A stretch of 64,000 nt of DNA, taken from JAQGMV01 sp963828715 (GTDB lineage Bacteria; Pseudomonadota; Gammaproteobacteria; Burkholderiales; SG8-41). The DNA is taken from contig CAWHFX010000007.1 in NCBI GenBank assembly GCA_963828715.1, positions 198,952 to 262,951 on the forward strand. Direction: 5' to 3'. Under the pieces are notes generated by a model. It was not told where the DNA came from and ran no database searches. It saw only the letters and a list, made by a program, of their open reading frames with translations. Within the stretch, counting starts at the first letter, position 1; every line of letters starts with the position of its first letter. Made by a program: the position numbers and the translations under genes. This document shows positions 62,200 through 64,000 of this stretch, in pieces.

Positions 62200-63164
62200 T
62201 GCAGATGTATCTCGCCGACTCTGATCACATCGCCGTACTTGGCCATCTCGCGCTTGATGAGCGCGGTGAGCTCCTGCGGCGAGCTGCCGACCGCGTCCAG
62301 CGCCTCGTGCGCCATGAATTTCTTCACCTGCTCGGTGGCGAGTGCCTTGCGGATCTCTGAACTGATCTTGTCGACCGCTTCATGCGGCGTGCCCTTGCGA
62401 AAGAACATGGCGTACCAGTTGTCGGCCTCGAAGCCCGGATAGTAGGTGTTGATCGTTGGCACGTCCGGGAACGCCGACGAGCGCTTGGGCGTCGTCACGG
62501 CAAGTGCACGCACCTGACCGGAACGTATGAACGGTGCAGCGGAGGGGCCTGTCGCAAACAGATAGTCTGTTTCGCCTGCGACCACCGAGCGCACGGCTGG
62601 CCCGCCGCCTTTGAATGGCACGACCGTCACGTCGACGCCGGCTTTCTGTTTCAGCATTTCGGCCGCGAGGTGGCTCGTGCTCCCCGGCGTGTTGACCGCG
62701 CAGTTGAGAAATCCGGGCTGCTTCTTCGCCACGGCGACGAGTTCCGGGACGGTTGTCGCCGGCACGGTCGGATGCGTGATCAGGACGAGCGGCGCCGAAG
62801 TGATCCAGCTCACCGGCTCGAATTCCTTGAGCGGATCGACGTTCCAGCGTCTTCCGTAGAGTGTAGGGTTGATGGCGAGTGTCGCGGTCGAGAAGAGGAT
62901 CGTGTAGCCGTCCGCAGGTGCGGTGGCGGCGATCTGCGCACCGACGAGTCCACTCGCGCCGGGTTTGTTGTCTACGATGAAAGTCTGGCCCGTGCTGCGG
63001 TAGAACGCATCGGCGAGCAGACGCGCCTGGATGTCGGTGCCGCCGCCGGTGCTGAACGGCACGATGATGCGCACCGGCTCTTCCGGATACGCGGCTCGCG
63101 CGTGGAATGACCAGACCAGTGCAACGGACAGCACGGACAGAAGCGCTGCGTGTTTCATGATCAT
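62196..63164 (-). CDS. Bug-family tripartite tricarboxylate transporter receptor 9
   Basis: A 322-residue exported binding protein: signal IMKHAALLSVLSVALVWSFH, mature YPEEPVRIIVPFSTGGGTDI, VDNKPGASGLVGAQIAA, ADGYTILFSTATLAINPTLY, HPTVPATTVPELVAVAKKQ and VVPFKGGGPAVRSVVAGE. It is translationally coupled to receptor 8 by a 4-bp overlap, a rare tandem of two receptors with no transporter gene between. Confidence 0.9.
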   Translation of the reverse strand: MIMKHAALLSVLSVALVWSFHARAAYPEEPVRIIVPFSTGGGTDIQARLLADAFYRSTGQTFIVDNKPGASGLVGAQIAATAPADGYTILFSTATLAINPTLYGRRWNVDPLKEFEPVSWITSAPLVLITHPTVPATTVPELVAVAKKQPGFLNCAVNTPGSTSHLAAEMLKQKAGVDVTVVPFKGGGPAVRSVVAGETDYLFATGPSAAPFIRSGQVRALAVTTPKRSSAFPDVPTINTYYPGFEADNWYAMFFRKGTPHEAVDKISSEIRKALATEQVKKFMAHEALDAVGSSPQELTALIKREMAKYGDVIRVGEIHLQ

Positions 63165-63259
63165 GGTGTTTTCTCTTCGGTCAACTGCGTTTTTTATTGC
63201 AAACCGGGCACGCTCGACGAATCATCGCTGGCAATACTCCGATGCATGGCACTGTGTCG

Positions 63260-64000
63260 TTACTGAACGAGGCCGATGTCCTGAACGACTTTCGACCAGC
63301 GGTCGTGCTCGGCCTGCCAAAATTTCCGAAAATCATCGGGGGACTTGCTGACGACGACCGCCGCACTTGCGGTCGCGAGTTGCTGCCGGACTTCGGGCGC
63401 CTTCATCGTATTGGTGATGACCCGGAACAGGCGCATGACGATTGCTTGCGGCGTGCCTTTCGGGACGTAAATGCCCTGCCAGGAACCCACGACCAGATCA
63501 GGGAATCCGGATTCCGCCATCGTGGGCACATTCGGCGCAGCCTCGATGCGCTCCGGCGCGATCACCGAAACAACCCGAATTCTGCCGGCACGCACATGGG
63601 GAAGCAGCGAAGCGGACGTGAGCATTGTCATCTGCACCTCGCCCTGTGCGAGCGCAACTGCGGCGGCGCCGGCGCCGCCTTTGTAGGGGACCATCGTGAT
63701 CCTCAAGCCGGCTTTCTGCATGAAGTACTCGAAAGCCAGCCGCGTGTTGCTGCCTGCACCCGCTGTCGAGTAATTGAGTTTGCCTGGACTCTCTTTCGCG
63801 TAGGCGATCAGCTCTTTGACATTCGAAACAGGCAGCGACGGATGCACGGCCACACATCCTGGTACATCGACCACCTGCGTTACGGCCGTGAAGGCATCGA
63901 GCGGCTTGACCTTGAACTTCGGAAACACCGCATCGTTGATTGCCATCGTCCCGATATTGCCTAGCAATAGCGTGTACCCGTCGGGCGTAGCCTGCGAAGC
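63260..64000 (-). CDS. Bug-family tripartite tricarboxylate transporter receptor 10, N-terminus beyond window
   Basis: About 246 residues are visible. ASQATPDGYTLLLGNIGTMA, VAVHPSLPVSNVKELIAYAK, ITMVPYKGGAGAAAVALAQG and VGSWQGIYVPKGTPQAIVMR are family motifs, and the protein ends VVQDIGLVQ. The signal peptide and first lobe lie outside the right edge. It is followed by receptor 9 after 95 bp in the same direction. Confidence 0.9.
   Translation of the reverse strand, partial: ASQATPDGYTLLLGNIGTMAINDAVFPKFKVKPLDAFTAVTQVVDVPGCVAVHPSLPVSNVKELIAYAKESPGKLNYSTAGAGSNTRLAFEYFMQKAGLRITMVPYKGGAGAAAVALAQGEVQMTMLTSASLLPHVRAGRIRVVSVIAPERIEAAPNVPTMAESGFPDLVVGSWQGIYVPKGTPQAIVMRLFRVITNTMKAPEVRQQLATASAAVVVSKSPDDFRKFWQAEHDRWSKVVQDIGLVQ

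Noticed and set aside
1..64000. tRNA, tmRNA and rRNA genes
   Set aside because: A visual scan for T-loop and CCA-end patterns found none; weak matches could be missed without a covariance search.

Overview
The window is a high-GC bacterial chromosome segment. Gene content and order point to a betaproteobacterium, probably Burkholderiales: the rpsB-tsf-pyrH-frr-uppS-cdsA-dxr-rseP-bamA-skp-lpxD-fabZ-lpxA block, ygfZ next to a DUF4936 gene and an NRDE gene, ratA-rnfH divergent from smpB, and many Bug-type (TctC-like) periplasmic binding proteins. The genus cannot be fixed from sequence alone.

Layout. 0-3.5 kb: eno (cut by the window edge), kdsA and pyrG on the minus strand. 3.5-5.7 kb: ppsR and a SpoU-type RNA methyltransferase, separated by copies of a structured intergenic repeat (family A). 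5.7-18.5 kb: the envelope/translation block on the minus strand, reading from an rpsB promoter down to lpxA; lpxB and rnhB, which normally follow lpxA in betaproteobacteria, are absent and a family A repeat lies in their place. 18.9-26.3 kb, plus strand: map, glnD, ygfZ, small proteins, NRDE, mtnA. 26.3-26.8 kb: a large compound of family A repeats with a perfect 108-bp duplication. 26.8-34.4 kb, minus strand: fabG-like SDR, tadA, a 789-residue winged-helix/coiled-coil protein, a hypothetical gene, guaA and guaB. 34.5-37 kb: a DUF4124 protein, rnfH-ratA, smpB and a displaced rnhB.

From 37 kb the window is accessory and catabolic. A minus-strand gene string (about 38.1-47.8 kb) holds an alpha/beta hydrolase, three Bug binding proteins, a MmgE/PrpD protein, two CaiB/BaiF CoA-transferases, and a DUF35 protein paired with a thiolase-like protein that has no nucleophilic Cys. 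It is divergent from a LysR regulator. This reads as an uptake, CoA-activation and carbon-carbon cleavage pathway for an unknown carboxylic acid. Next come an ornithine cyclodeaminase-like protein, a PQQ dehydrogenase carrying the Asp-x-Asp lanthanide signature with its own cytochrome c, an EamA transporter, a TIR-domain membrane protein and a degenerate HD-GYP-like protein. The last 7 kb holds six more Bug receptors (the last cut by the edge). In total there are ten Bug receptors and no TctA/TctB membrane component.

Quality note: four genes (lpxA, bamA, the hydrolase, one Bug gene) each carry one single-base indel in or beside a short homopolymer run, while the reading resumes perfectly in another frame. 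Consensus error is the simplest explanation. No tRNA, rRNA, CRISPR array or insertion sequence was recognised. Two families of intergenic stem-loop repeats, both with paired compensatory changes between copies, are the most unusual non-coding features.
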